From assembly GCA_946902875.1 (NCBI GenBank), contig OX336336.1:1162045-1226044 (forward strand): DNA of 64,000 bases. The letters run 5' to 3'. Below the pieces are notes generated by a model. It had not been told where the DNA came from. It was given only the letters and a program-made list of their open reading frames with translations, and did not search any database. The position numbers and the translations under genes were made by a program. Below, piece by piece: positions 1 to 11,224 of this stretch (the stretch's first letter is position 1; the number at the start of each line of letters is the position of its first letter). Source of the DNA: Nematopogon swammerdamellus. Lineage: Eukaryota; Arthropoda; Insecta; Lepidoptera; Adelidae.

Positions 1-125
1 CTCGAAGAGACGTTTTCTGTATTATGCAGATGTGGGTGCGGGTGCATATTTCATCTGCACGCGGAGCTGTCCGCTCGCCTGTCCGCCTGTCCGGAAACCC
101 GATTTACTTAAAAATGTACTAATGA

Positions 126-546
126 AAAATATAAAAACCGTCTTCAAAAATGTATGAAATAAAAAAACATCGAACCCTAGAGTTGAAGGCGGTCGGTGAT
201 TTTTGCTTCCGCCTTCAACTCTAGGGTTCGATTTATTTTTATTTCATAAATTTTTGAAGGCGGTTTTTATATTTTTTTAAATTGTTTTTTTTATTTCACA
301 GTTTTTTTAGTCATTTTTTGGTATTAATGTACTCGGCGGAATCGCTCGGCCTTCGGCCTCGCGATTCCGCCTCGTTTTTCAATCCGATCTTGACCAAAGT
401 GAAATGAGACCACACGGGAACCACCAGCTTTCAAATAAAAAAAGAATTTTCAAAATTGGTTCACCCAGTCGAAAGTTCTGAGAAAAAAAAAAACAAAAAA
501 AAATACAGTCGAATTGAGAACCTCCTCCTTTTTTGAAGTCGGTTAA
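126..546 (-). repeat. Foldback repeat family F, copy 1
   Basis: A short-loop hairpin (arms about 138-192 and 209-263, loop 193-208) is followed by a unique tail ending in the reverse complement of AACCGACTTCAAAAAAGG at 519-545. The arms pair almost perfectly and carry the core CCCTAGAGTTGAAGGCGG. Six related copies occur in this window with the same order of hairpin and tail, so it is a dispersed non-autonomous element rather than a chance palindrome. No transposase is present. Superfamily is not determined. Confidence 0.8.
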
Positions 547-549
547 AAA

Positions 550-1100
550 TGGATTGTGGACCAACAGCATGCGGACAGAATCTGCACCCGCATCCGCGTA
601 AAACAGAAAACGCCTAATGGTTCGGCTCTGGCGCGGCCGGCGCGCCCCGCCCCGCTTTCTTCCCTCGCCTCGTGACTCTCTCGTGGCGACCTGATTTCTC
701 TGAACCTTCCTTCTTAGCGCGTACTCTAGTAATACGTCTCGCTGGCTCGCATTCTCTAAAATAAAATCGCGGCCGCGATCTATTTACATATCGACTCCTC
801 AATCTTCATTACTCTCGAGTAAACAAGATTGATGCAGCCATCCGTCACGCTAAAATTACTTGCGGCGGCGGCGGCGGTGTTTCCCCGCCCCGCCCCCGCC
901 CCCGCCCACATACGATACAATATTTATAACCAGGTGGATTTCCTACCTCATGAAATATGTAAATATGTAAAGCGATCAAGTCAGCGATCTAATAAAAAAT
1001 ATATATTCTCAAGTATATAAGTACCTAGTTCATCCAATGCTTCGAATGTGCTTACGCCATTAAAACTATTTTTTAAGTTTGCATCTTGAACGGTTATAGA
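550..1100. other. CpG-rich unassigned stretch
   Basis: The segment 609-905 is much richer in GC and CpG than its surroundings, with a (GCG)n run near 862-876 and a CCCCGCCC run near 883-905. The open frames here are short and look like products of composition. It could be a promoter or untranslated first exon, but no TATA box, initiator or splice pair convinces me. 905-1100 is AT-rich with nothing recognisable. Confidence 0.3.
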
Positions 1101-1102
1101 TA

Positions 1103-1560
1103 AAACTATTTAAAAAAATATAAAAACCGCCTTCAAAAATGTATGAAATAAAAAAATAAAAATGGAACCCTAGAGTTGAAGGCGGTCGGTTATTTTTGCT
1201 TGCTTTAGCACCACCGCCTTCAACTCTAGGGTTCGATTTTAATTTTTTTATTTCATACATTTTTGAAGGCGGTTTTTAAATTTTTTTAAATAGTTTTTTA
1301 TTTCACAGTTTTTTTAGTAATTTTTATTTGCTATTAATGTACTCGGCGGAATCGCTCGGCCTTCGGCCTCGCGATTCCGCCTCGCTTTCCAATCCGATCT
1401 TGACCAAAAAAAAAATGGGACCACCTTGGAGCTAGACTGAACCGAACACAAAAAGAATCATCGAAATCGGTTCACAATTGGGAAAGATATTGCTGAACAT
1501 ACATAAAAAAAAATACATACAGCCGAACATAGAACCTCCTCCTTTTTTGAAGTCGGTTAA
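1103..1560 (-). repeat. Foldback repeat family F, copy 2
   Basis: Same architecture as the copy at 126-546: hairpin arms at roughly 1109-1180 and 1210-1297, then the shared body with a TCGGCCTTCGGCCTCGCGA segment and the AACCGACTTC end at 1534-1560. The loop is slightly longer than in copy 1 and ends in TTTAGCACCACC. The body diverges from copy 1 in the region 1410-1500. Confidence 0.8.
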
Positions 1561-2155
1561 AAATATAATTCTTCTGAGCGTAGAAGCTCTCACATGCGCG
1601 CAGCGCGGGAGTCGTGGTGCGACACAGGGGGCGGCTGTGGCTGAACGCCTCTGAAAGCTAATGTTGCTTAATAATTTTATTTTAGTAAAAGCACTGTGTA
1701 CTAATGTATTTTTACTAACCCCCGTATCTGTGTGTCTTGTCTGTGGCACCGTAGCTCCTAAACGTATGCACCGATTTGGATGCTTATGAAGTAATAAAAA
1801 AATTACATCTCACGGTTGGACCGATTTGGAAGATGCTTTTTTTAAAAGCTTGTTAACATGAAATAAACATTTATTTCCTTCTTTTAAAGTCAGTTTTAAA
1901 CAATTGACTGCTTAAATCCTTCACCATTTCAACTCACAAAAGTATACGTACGCTTAGATAGCAGTTGTGCGGTCAAGTGTGCACGTATCGCCCACTCTCC
2001 TCTCGCTCGGCGAGACTCATAAAAACTTTATAGTGGCATGCATCTTGTCAGTTTGTCTTACTTGTGAATAAATAAGCTAAATTTACGTATTTGTTTCAGG
2101 CACGCACGTGCGTCGTTCATTCAGCCCGAAGCAAGTCAACAAACTCGGGGGAACA
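1561..2155. other. Unassigned, with a fragment of the GTCTGTGGCACCGTAG repeat
   Basis: Between 1730 and 1800 there is a piece of the repeat that carries GGACCGATTTGGATGC, also seen near 43800, 47290 and 61370. The remainder, 1800-2155, is AT-rich and I recognise nothing in it. Confidence 0.35.
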
Positions 2156-2458
2156 AATACAGTTCGTATTAAATAATCGGTGTTGTGCTGCAAGAACTCT
2201 GGTAAATTACAGCACAAAACCGACCACCACGTTTCGCAAAGTATTCGAACAAGATTCAATCGATCAAGCAGCAAGTAAGGCACGAAGACCCACAAGCTGC
2301 ATGACTCAGTGGAAGTACCGTGCCAAGTTGAGAGGTGGCCTGTCGCCCTTTAGCACGGCATCTTGTCCTTATCCCTTAGTCGCGTTTTACGACTTGCATG
2401 GGGAGAGATGCAGTGGGGCTATTCTTTTTAAGTACCGACTCCACACGGTACAATTGGT
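2156..2458 (-). repeat. SINE-like repeat, head type 2 with body A
   Basis: On the minus strand this begins with the head GTACCGTGTGGAGTCGGTAC, continues through GTCGTAAAACGCGACTAAGG and then a body reading toward CGGTGTTGTGCTGC. The same arrangement recurs at 19105-19325 and 47765-48066. The head alone recurs joined to a different body at 8728-9069 and 63368-63697. Open frames inside it are incidental. Confidence 0.7.
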
Positions 2459-2771
2459 ATTAATTTTATTATACGCATACCATCGCTTTTAGAAGAGAAT
2501 GTACGCATAATTCCTTCTTGTGTACTGAGTGGCTAATAAAACGTTGATAATGATCGTACAACTAGATTATTTAGTGCTTAACTCCAGTTTTATATCTCTT
2601 CTTTAATCTCTAGTCTCTAGTGTATAAAGCGACGTCGTCGTCGCTCTGTATATCTGTAACGGGCAACTGTAACTCTAAAACGCTCAACCGATTTACATAT
2701 TGTTTTACACTGATATAGTCTGGCATATCTCGCGGGATGGTTATTGGCTATAATATAACACACGATAGCTT

Positions 2772-3020
2772 GAAGTTTCACGTGGAATCCGAACCACGGT
2801 CAACCTCAACCTCAACCTCGGACTGCCACCAATTCAAAGTCAGACCGCACCCTCCTAGACAAATAAATTAGATGAGAGCGGTGACCGGACCCTCGGCGCG
2901 TGAACGAATATGGTAGTACACCTTGACCGTTTTTAGGTTTCCGTATCCCGTACGGACGCCTACTACCACCTAGTAAGGGGCAAGGGAAGGGACCTACATA
3001 CATAGGTAGGGCATAGGGGA
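2772..3020 (-). repeat. Degenerate type-1 SINE head fragment
   Basis: The motif GTGGAATCCGAACCACGG (T-arm of the type-1 head, reverse strand) is present near 2783-2800, and ACTACCACCTAGTAAGG plus GGAAGGGACCTACA appear near 2961-2998. The intervening sequence is scrambled relative to intact copies at 37360-37490 and 50580-50712, so this is an old, rearranged copy. Confidence 0.5.
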
Positions 3021-3275
3021 CGATCCTGACACACTTCTGCCGCCACTTCCACACACGTAATTGTCACACGGAAATCCAGTTAACATAATGAAATAACTTC
3101 AACTGCCTACCTAATGTGAAAATCTCAGACACCTCATGTCTGCTTCATTGTGAAAATGTTACTGTGGAGGTCTCCTATATTTACACAATAACGTCATACA
3201 CAATATAAGATTGACGCTAATGCTTCTGAATATGTCAAGTAGGTTTACCACCTTTTCTTTAGTTCATTTCCGGAC

Positions 3276-3345
3276 AAAATCGGCCAAGTGCGAGTCGGGC
3301 TCGCGCACCGAGGGTTCCGTACCACCACGTGATTGGTCGGTTTCT
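3276..3345 (+). repeat. Fragment of GGCCAAGTGCGAGT repeat (family G)
   Basis: This contains GGCCAAGTGCGAGTCGGG followed by CTCGCGCACCGAGGGTTCCG, the conserved left end of family G. Only the left end is present before the sequence changes into a SINE body on the minus strand. Confidence 0.75.
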
Positions 3346-3359
3346 ATTATTATAATTTT

Positions 3360-3535
3360 TTTTTATGGAAACTGTCACGGTTGGCTACTTCACCTACAAC
3401 ATCCGTGATGTCAGCCCATAACACCGGATGAACTAGGTGCCATGTCAGTGCTTCCCTCATTTCATGTCGGCTACACTGAACTGGACGGAAAACACAAACT
3501 ATTTATTACATAGCCGTTTAGACCGACGACGTTAC
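3360..3535 (-). repeat. SINE 3' body fragment (body B)
   Basis: This minus-strand copy starts with an A-rich tail (TTTTTTTATGGAAACTGTCA on the plus strand) and includes CCGTGATGTCAGCCCATAAC and CTGAACTGGACGGAAAAC. It is 5'-truncated before the head. Confidence 0.75.
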
Positions 3536-3892
3536 ATGTCATATTTTTACTCGTTCTCGGGACTTTGGGAGTCCATAAGACCTTTTCATGGTATTAACAT
3601 GAAATAATATTTTTTATAGAAGAAGGGTACATCGTAAAATTCAATACATTTTATTTCGTGCTGATATAATCATAAACAAAAAAGTTACAAGGGTTTAAAG
3701 CTGGAATTTTGGTAATTAATTTTCAAAAATAAAGAAAAAAATCGAAAATAAAAAATTATCATCGGTCAAAACGTTGCAAATTACCCCACTTACCTACAAA
3801 AAAAATTTATCGGTCGATGTACCGAACCGATGTATAGATACACAGGTTTGACGCTTGCACGTGTTACATCAGTATCACCCTTCACACAGTAT

Positions 3893-4894
3893 CAGCCAGA
3901 CTCCCGGACAAGGTGTCTAATTCCCGGACGTGTTTAATCAGCCAGACTCCCGAACAAGCTGTCTAATTCCCGGACGTGTTTAATCAATCAGACTCCCGGA
4001 CAAGGTGTGCAATTCCCGGACGTGTTTAATCAGTCAGACTCCCGGACAAGGTGTCTAATTCCCGGACGTCTTTAATCAGTCAGACTCCCGGACAAGGTGT
4101 GCAATTCCCGGACGTGTTTAATCAGCCAGACTCCCGGACAAGGTGTCTAATTCCCGGACGTGTTTAATCAGTCAGACTCCCGGACAAGGTGTGCCATTCC
4201 CGGACGTGTTAAATCAGCCAGACTCCCGGACAAGGTGTGCAATTCCCGGACGTGTTTAATCAGCCAGACTCCCGGACAAGGTGTCTAATTCCCGGACGTG
4301 TGTAATCAGTCAGACTACCGGACAAGGTGTGCAATTCCCGGACGTGTTTAATCGGCCAGACTCCCGGACAAGGTGTCTAATTCCCGGACGTGTTTAATCA
4401 GTCAGACTCCTGGACAAGGTGTGCAATTCCCGGACGTGTTTAATCAGCCAGACTCCCGGAGAAGGTGTCTAACTCCCGGACGTGTTTAATCAGCCAGACT
4501 CCCGGACAAGGTGTCTAATTCCCGAACGTGTTTAATCAGTCAGACTCCCGGACAAGGTGTGCAATTCCCGGACGTGTTTAATCAGCCAGACTCCCGGACA
4601 AGGTGTCTAATTCCCGGACGTGTTTAATCAGTCAGACTCCCGGACAAGGTGTGCAATTCCCGGACGTGTTTAATTAGCCAGATTCTCGGACAAGGTGTCT
4701 AATTCCCGGACGTGTTTAATCAGTCAGACTCCCGGACAAGGTGTGCAATTCCCGGACGTGTTTAATCAGCCAGATTCTCGGACAAGGTGTCTAATTCCCG
4801 GACGTGTTTAATCAGTCAGACTCCCGGACAAGGTGTGCAATTCCCGGACGTGTTTAATCAGCCAGACTCTCGGACAAGGTGTGCAATTCCCGAA
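3893..4894 (+). repeat. 46-bp minisatellite, 22 units, alternating dimer
   Basis: Units begin CAGCCAGACTCCCGGACAAG. The spacing is exact: unit 22 begins at 4859, which is 21 x 46 bp after 3893, so the array contains no net indel. Two unit types alternate for most of its length: CAGCC...GTGTCTAAT and CAGTC...GTGTGCAAT, giving a 92-bp higher-order period. Units 2, 4, 8, 13-14 and 22 break the alternation. The array ends in a degenerate unit at about 4894. There are no unique spacers, so this is not a CRISPR array. The frame running out of its end (4833-5117) is not supported as a gene. Confidence 0.95.
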
Positions 4895-5490
4895 TTGTCC
4901 GGGTCATTCCCGGGCGGATTGTAACCCTAATATCAAGTCGTACGAGTTGACTCACATTAGGTGTCTGCAAAAGTTTCAAGAAATGTCTGAATACCGAAAC
5001 GTTAATAAGGCAACTTTCGGACAATTCTCACAACTTTTAGACGAAACACGCCACATTTCTTCCTCCCTACTTTGTATGCCTCCAAACTTCGACAATCCAG
5101 ACAGAACCTTCCTGTGAGTTGAAGGGATTATTATATTGTTATGTGCTTACAATAACTTTTACTCTCGTGCTTGATATTACTTATTGATCATATGAATGTG
5201 GTTTATTGGATTTATTCTTGTCAGTCGCTGTCCTCTACGAGTACATAACAGTCTATCTGGACTAGTGTAGAGGGCATAGTCTACTCTGCATGTATATTTT
5301 ATTTATTTAATTGAGTTAATGAGTTTCTGCAAACCAATTAGGGTCCAATCAAATGTTGGTTCACTTTCAGTGGATACTTAAACCCATCACAGACTACGCC
5401 TACTTAGTTGATCGATTGTGAAATGTTTTATTATAATTTTTTTTTTATTAGTTTATTATCCATAACTTAAAATTTTATTCTGTATACATT
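4895..5490. other. Unassigned sequence downstream of the minisatellite
   Basis: An open frame continues from the minisatellite to 5117, but it has no recognisable domain and its first part is repeat-encoded. The rest is AT-rich. I see no RNA gene or mobile-element end here. Confidence 0.4.
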
Positions 5491-5905
5491 TTAACCGACT
5501 TCAAAAAAAGGAGGAGGTTGTCAATTCGACTGCATTTTTTTTTTGTTTTTTTTTTTATACTTGTTACCTCAGAACTTTCGACTGGGTGAACCGATTTTGA
5601 AAATTCTTTTTTTATTTGAAAGCTGGTGCTTCCCGTGTGGTCCCATTTCAATTTAGTCAAGATCGGATTGGAAAGCGAGGCGGAGTACATTAATAGCAAA
5701 AAATTACTAAAGAAAACTGTGAAATAAAAAACTACTTAAAAAAATATAAAAACCGCCTTCAAAAACGTATGAAATAAAAAAAATCGAACCCTAGAGTTGA
5801 AGGCGGTGCTAAAGCAAGTAAAAATCTCCTTCAACTCTAGGGGTTCGATTTTTTTTATTTCATAATTTTTTTAAGGCGGTTTTTTTATATATGTTTTTAA
5901 TTATT
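5491..5905 (+). repeat. Foldback repeat family F, copy 3
   Basis: Starts with TTAACCGACTTCAAAAAAAG at 5491 and ends in the hairpin (arms about 5740-5807 and 5827-5885). This is the opposite orientation to copies 1 and 2. The hairpin loop is short. Confidence 0.8.
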
Positions 5906-6735
5906 TTTACACGTGTATTTTTATTGTCAAATTTTGTTTTTATAACTAAGTTTTAGTTTTAACGTGTAAGAAGTGTTAATTCTAAGTTTTATGTTTATCT
6001 ATTTTAAAGTTTTTATATATCTTACCCAGCGATAAATATATTTCATTTCAAATGTTCCAGCTCACTGATGATGTTGATGGCGCGTTCCATATATAATATT
6101 TTGATCCAACGAAACATTCCAAATTCAAAAAGAAAACCGATTCCTGAAAGTAGAATACTTGTATGTAAGGAGTGCTCGCGCGTGAAGTTAATATAGGCAT
6201 TGTTATCATAATGTATGTATATTATGTACGTAAGTGCTCCGCTCAAGCCTCTGTATTGATTTCGCAAGTGATCGAAGCAGCCGGCGGCTCCCGTACATTG
6301 AAAAGTATTAAAAGGGGGGAAAGCGACGTTAATGTAAAGATAATTTAATGCGAGCCAGCTCCATAGGCGTGCGAGGCCGTTACATACCGCCTATTTTAAC
6401 ATGACACGCAAGTTCACCGAGTATCGAGTGGTGCACGATCGTGGAGATCCACCGAGGTGAGCGACACGAAAGGTTTTACTAGGTCTACATACACGCTCGG
6501 CTATATTATACGCTTCTATCGTACCCGTACGTGAACTAGGATTAAGTTAGTAATTTATGGATTTTTTTGAATCCTGTTTAATCTCGGAGCAAATGTTATA
6601 ATATTCAAATATCCGATGCAAACATAATAAAATGCTTTCGCAAAACACGAGCTCTCTCTTTATTTAGCCGACTGCGCGAAACAAAAAACATGGTTATGTT
6701 ATCGGACGTATGTATACATACAACGTGTCCCAAAA
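5906..6735. other. Unassigned AT-rich stretch
   Basis: I see no domain-bearing frame, RNA gene or recognised repeat in this segment. It may be single-copy DNA. Confidence 0.4.
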
Positions 6736-6930
6736 CTCAACGTCAAGCGGGAACCAGGGAGTAGGCCAGTTTATGACGACGAGATCAAGTGCGACGGCGG
6801 CGCGGCGGAAAGCAGTGGTTGCGTATCACTAGAGGACGGGAGAACTGGAGGAAAATTGGAGAGGCGTATGTCCAGCAGTGGACGCTTACACGCTGACTGA
6901 CTGACTGTGTAGACTGGCCTGATTCAACTG
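6735..6930 (+). repeat. LINE 3'-terminal fragment
   Basis: The segment contains GAGGCGTATGTCCAGCAGTG near 6860, in a context reading as the last codons of a LINE reverse transcriptase (the ...EAYVQQWT type ending found in lepidopteran LINEs). A second copy of this ending lies at 50715-50885. Clade is not certain. Confidence 0.45.
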
Positions 6931-6966
6931 GCTCCAACATGTTATATGAATGGTTTACGCTTATAG

Positions 6967-7844
6967 AAAAAAACCGGCCAAGTGCGAGCCAGACTTGCGC
7001 ACCAAGGTTTCCGCACCACAAAAAAAACATTGAAAAAAATCACGTTTCTTGTATGGGAACACCCCTAATTTTTGAAGTGAAAACTTCTTCAGCGGCGCTT
7101 GGCACTTTTTTTAGATGTGTAAAAAATTTTAAACTCGCGTCACAGATTACACTCGCGTCAGATCCGTAGCCTGATCGAAAAAGCGTAAGATTCGAAACTT
7201 CTTTAGCGGCGCTTTTTTCAGATGGGTAAAAAATTTTAAACTCGCGTCAGATCCGTAGCCTGATCGAAAAAGCGTAAGATTCGAAACTTCTTTAGCGGCG
7301 CTTTTTTCAGATGGGTAAAAAATTTTAAACTCGCGTCAGATCCGTAGCCTGATCGAAAAAGCATAAGATTCGTTGAAATTATGGATGAAAGTTGATTTTT
7401 CTGAGAAATAAACTTTTTGATATAAAATAATTATAATAGTTCTGTAGTGTAAAATTTTTAATGTAATATAAATTGTCATGTTTGTCTACGATAGCGCAAT
7501 AAATGAATATTGTATTTTACCACATAAATTTTTATACTGATAAATAAAACAATTCGTGCGAAATTATTCCCTAACCAATCCAAAATATTCAAAAATGCAC
7601 AACGTTGATGTTTAAATTTTCACTTCTGCCGGCACTCCCGGAGTGCAACATTTTTTTTTATTTTTTCTATTTTTAATTATTTGTTGTTATATCCGCCATA
7701 ATAATAACACACATTCTGTGAAAATTTGAACCGGCTACCTATTACGTTACGGTTCCAAAGATACAGCAGTAGGACAGACAGACAGACAGAAAGACGGCGT
7801 AGGCTTAGCAATAGGCTTCCGTACGGGATACGGAAACCTAAAAA
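6967..7844 (+). repeat. Family G repeat, interrupted by family S insertion
   Basis: The left end (6967-7071) carries GGCCAAGTGCGAG and CACGTTTCTTGTATGGGAAC, and the right end (7650-7844) carries the GACA microsatellite and CGGCGTAGGCTTAG. An uninterrupted copy at 61624-61916 shows that the two halves belong together and that 7072-7649 is an insertion. Confidence 0.8.
7072..7649 (+). repeat. Family S element with 89-bp internal tandem repeat
   Basis: This element begins GAAGTGAAAACTTCTT and ends with the hairpin GCACTCCCGGAGTGC. Within it an 89-bp unit starting AGATTCGAAACTTCTTTAGC repeats: 7188 and 7277 are exact starts, with a partial unit before and after. A relative rearranged into a long inverted repeat lies at 59743-60365, and a partial copy at 36485-36655. 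Confidence 0.75.
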
Positions 7845-8393
7845 TGTTGTATTTGTGATATTTTTTTAGAAATAATGATGACTCGTACTATGTAGGCAAT
7901 GGCAAACATTTCTGTAAATGTAGACCAAGTGGACGTAAAAAAAAGTTTCGAAGTTTCTTGCCAGTTCTTCTTCGCTGTGATAATCGAACGAGTGCAGTGT
8001 ACTGTATATGGGTGATGAATAAAGAATAAAGAATAAAGAATGTTACTGGCTAGCCTATCACTTTATGCGATCCTTGTTCCGAACGTAGAAAGGATCAGAA
8101 CAAGGACTCGGCCCACCTCTAGTGTCGTCGCGGGACGTGAGACGGAAGTTTAGTTCCCCGAAGGTGTCCGTAAACAAGTGTTCATTCATTTACAACCGCT
8201 GCTCTAAATTACTGTGTAAATTAATGTCAGGAGACATTCCTCAAAAGGCTATAGTTACGCGGGAGGTGTTTGTTGTTCCCGGAAACGTTTATAGCCACAA
8301 GGGTTTCGGAAGGTTCCATAAAATGTCGGTTTTACAAAGTGACGCAGGCTGCAGTGCAGCGTTCTGAGCAAATTTTTGTTATACAGGGTGTTT

Positions 8394-9205
8394 CAGGATA
8401 GGCTTGAAAAACTTCAGGAATAGAAAGTACTCATTATTACAAGAAAAAAATCCTTATCACTCAAATCGAAATTCCGCATTTTTTTTTTTTCATACAAAAT
8501 TTTTAAATTGTAATAAAAACTCGATGGACAGTGAATATGGCGAGATTTGACAACAGTGCTGTCTAGGTCTAGGGAGTGCAATGACCTAGTCCAGTCCCCT
8601 TTTTCTCTTGATGTCATTCAAATTTAACTGTTTGGAATTTACTTACATGCAGTTCAATTCTAGTACTAGTTAAGCATGTAAATCAGTCATTTAATGTTTA
8701 GTTAATAAAGGCGGACGTTAACCGTATGGGGCCGGTTTGTACCGTGTGGGGCCAGTTTGTACCGTGTGGGGCCGGTACTTAAAAAAATAGCCCCACTGCA
8801 TCTCTCCCCGTGTATGTCGTAAAAGGCGACTAAGGGATATGACTCCCGGTAGGGTTTAACCCGCCCGGGTTGTTACCACCACACCGAATGAAAGGTCGGT
8901 CGAAACGGCTATGTAAATAGTTTGTGTTTTCCGTCCAGTTCAGTGTAGCCGGCACGACCGAAGGGAAGCACTGACGTGGCACCAAGTTCACCCGGTGTTA
9001 TGGGCCGATATCACGTATGTTGTAGGTAGGTGATGTAGCCAACCGTGTCAGTTTCCATAAAAAAAAACAAATCTTGATGAAATTATTTTCACCTAGAAGT
9101 ATTATACAATGACCGAATTTGGGAAAAAGTTTCAGAGTTTTTTTTCTTCAAATATGAACCCCTTTCGAACACTGAAGTTACGAAACCCTATCCCGAAACA
9201 CTCTG
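8394..9205. mobile_element. TA-flanked MITE with nested SINE
   Basis: The ends are inverted repeats: CAGGGTGTTTCAGGATAGG at the left (8394) and its imperfect complement CCTATCCCGAAACACTCTG at the right (to 9205). Both ends are flanked by TA (8392-8393 and 9206-9207), the target duplication typical of Tc1/mariner. A SINE occupies 8728-9069, so the original element was about 470 bp. No transposase frame is present. Assignment to Tc1/mariner is inference from TSD and end sequence. Confidence 0.7.
8728..9069 (+). mobile_element. SINE, head type 2 with body B
   Basis: Reads head (GTACCGTGTGGGGCCGGTAC, GTCGTAAAAGGCGACTAAGG) then body B (GCACTGAATGAAAGGTCGG-like, CCGTCCAGTTCAGTGTAGCC) and an A-rich end (CCATAAAAAAAAAC). 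The first part of the head is repeated: two short copies of TGTGGGGCC lie upstream at 8729-8770, an unusual triplication of the 5' end. It is nested inside the MITE at 8394-9205. Confidence 0.8.
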
Positions 9206-9227
9206 TATAGAATAAGATATAGTACTG

Positions 9228-9505
9228 TGTGAGGCCGGTACTTAAAAAGAATAGCCCCACTGCGTCTCTCCCCGTGCATGTCGTAAAAGAGAACTAAGGG
9301 ATAAGGACGAGATGCCGTGCTAAAGGGCGACAGGACAGGAAACTCTACCACCTAGTAAGGTAAGAGGGAAGGGACCTACAGTTTTACGTGGAATCCGAAC
9401 CACGGTCAGCCTCCGACGGTCGGGCGGTCACCAATCCAAATACTGACCGTGCTTTAACAACAGTCGGTCGACCGTCCCACTGAGCTACCGAGGCTGACAA
9501 TATGT
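9228..9505. repeat. Head-2 fragment fused to inverted type-1 SINE head
   Basis: 9228-9335 reads as head type 2 on the plus strand (GTCGTAAAAGAGAACTAAGG then GATGCCGTGCTAAAGGGCGA). It passes at about 9340 into ACCACCTAGTAAGGTAAGA and a type-1 head on the minus strand (GTGGAATCCGAACCACGG at 9388, tRNA-like A box complement CCACTGAGCTACC near 9479). Confidence 0.7.
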
Positions 9506-9734
9506 TGTCCGTATGTACCGAGGCATGTACCTGTGTTGATTTCTGTGCCGCGAGCTTACTGTAATGTAGGTTCTACATCAACAGTTAGTTTTATATTGCG
9601 GTTGTCTTATCTCTCTATGTACGAGTAGTTTGTTGTGGAATTTAATTAGAGCAGTCCCCACCACGCAGACTGCCTCAAGTCAAATACCACCGAGCGCAAC
9701 CTTTCATTTGTCTGCAGTGAAAGTACTTACCTGT

Positions 9735-11222
9735 TGACACGATGCGAATTTCCCGCCGTGTTTGCTAAGTTAACTAGTAAAATATTCTATTATAAACTAC
9801 ACTCGTCGAATCATCAAATACGCTTGATTAGATTGCCGCGCAAATCGCGCGGAAGATCGGGCCGCTATAACAACGTGTCTTTGCCTACTTCGGCAGCCAA
9901 TCACAGCAAACGGGGCCTCACATAGCCATCATAGTTCTCACGGCGGCTAAGGCGACGACACACACAGGATTTCTTTTGCTTTGCGGAGATCGGAGTGTCA
10001 ACCTAGTCGACCTTCGAGTCGTCTTTAGAGTTATCAACCTAATTGAAAGGACTTTTGATTGTTTGGATTGACACGTTTGAATAGGATGCTATTCCCTGAG
10101 ACACAAACATTCTTTTCTAATGTAAACTGTGGGAAAATTCAACATAACTGACAATTTCCTGTAACTAAATAGTAATAAAAAAAAGTTCTTTTTCAATGAA
10201 ATCGTTATTGACTGCTGTAAAGTTCACTAAGAACGTTACTACTTAGAATAGGCGGTCAACTTAGTCGATCTACGAGCACCCGTTCTACTCGTGCCCGCGA
10301 CTGTGTCGACGGCCTTAGGAGTTCAAACTGCGCAGTACGAATTGCTGACCGAATGACTTTCGTTTCTGCGGTCGCCGAGTTTGCAGCGAACCTGAACTGC
10401 TAAAAATAAGAAACCTCCCACACAAGTGGGAGCTTGGTCGGGGCTAGCGAGCTTGGCTGAGCAAGCCTGATCCGAAAGTGTGAGCTTGGCTTGGGCGAGC
10501 AAGTCACGCTAACCCTCACTCCCGCCGCCTCGCTGAAGGCGTGGGGCCGATTCGAGCCGATCCCGCAATGCTGACTATGCGGCTACCCTCCTGATCGCTC
10601 TCGCCCGAGTCTGGCCTACCTGACCCCTGACCGATGTCTACTCCGAGTGCGACTGGCGGCCGAGCCACTCTCACGGCCTACATGCGACCACTCCCTGCTA
10701 ACCTACGCTCTCTCCGGGACTTCTAGTTTTCTTCCCCCTCCCCCTACTCGCTTCTCGCGTCCGGAGCTACGACTACCCATAAGATAAGTAAATTATGTAA
10801 CTGCGATGTAAGAATCTCGGATCAAGACTAATTCTACTGAACTATTGTAGTACTGTACAATGTTGAATCCGCTTCACGGATAAATATAATCTACTGAACT
10901 ATTGTAGACTGTACAATGTTGTAATCCGCTTCACGGATAAATATAATCTACGGAACTATTGTAGTACTGTACAATGTTGAATCCGCTTCACGGATAAATA
11001 TAATCTACTGAACTATTGTAGACTGTACAATGTTGTAATCCGCTTCACGGATAAATATAATTACGGATCTAGTCCACTTCTACTGAACGATTGTAGTACT
11101 AAATAAATATAACTATGTTTCGGTAAGGTACCTACTCTTTTATTGCCTACTATTAATACCTACCGAACTATTTGCACGGCGACGGGAACGGCTTCACCGA
11201 AGTCGGCCGGGCGAACGTGGCA
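9735..11222 (+). mobile_element. Left LTR of LARD-like LTR element
   Basis: This 1,488-bp sequence starts TGACACGATGCG and ends GCGAACGTGGCA, the TG...CA ends of an LTR. It matches 13608-15095 at a constant offset of 3,873 bp with only about seven substitutions seen by eye. It contains internal near-repeats of a unit with CTATTGTAG and CCGCTTCACGG at 10860-11065. The preceding CTGT (9731-9734) is the target duplication. Confidence 0.95.
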
Positions 11223-11224
11223 AT

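Noticed and set aside
3893..4894. CRISPR array
   Set aside because: Units are contiguous at 46 bp with no unique spacers; the genome is eukaryotic; no cas gene is present. It is a minisatellite.
4833..5117. 94-codon gene at the end of the minisatellite
   Set aside because: Its start is within repeat units and the remainder has no domain, splice support or coding bias that I can see.
7641..7650. Helitron 3' end
   Set aside because: A terminal hairpin is present, but there is no CTRR end and no TC start at the other end.
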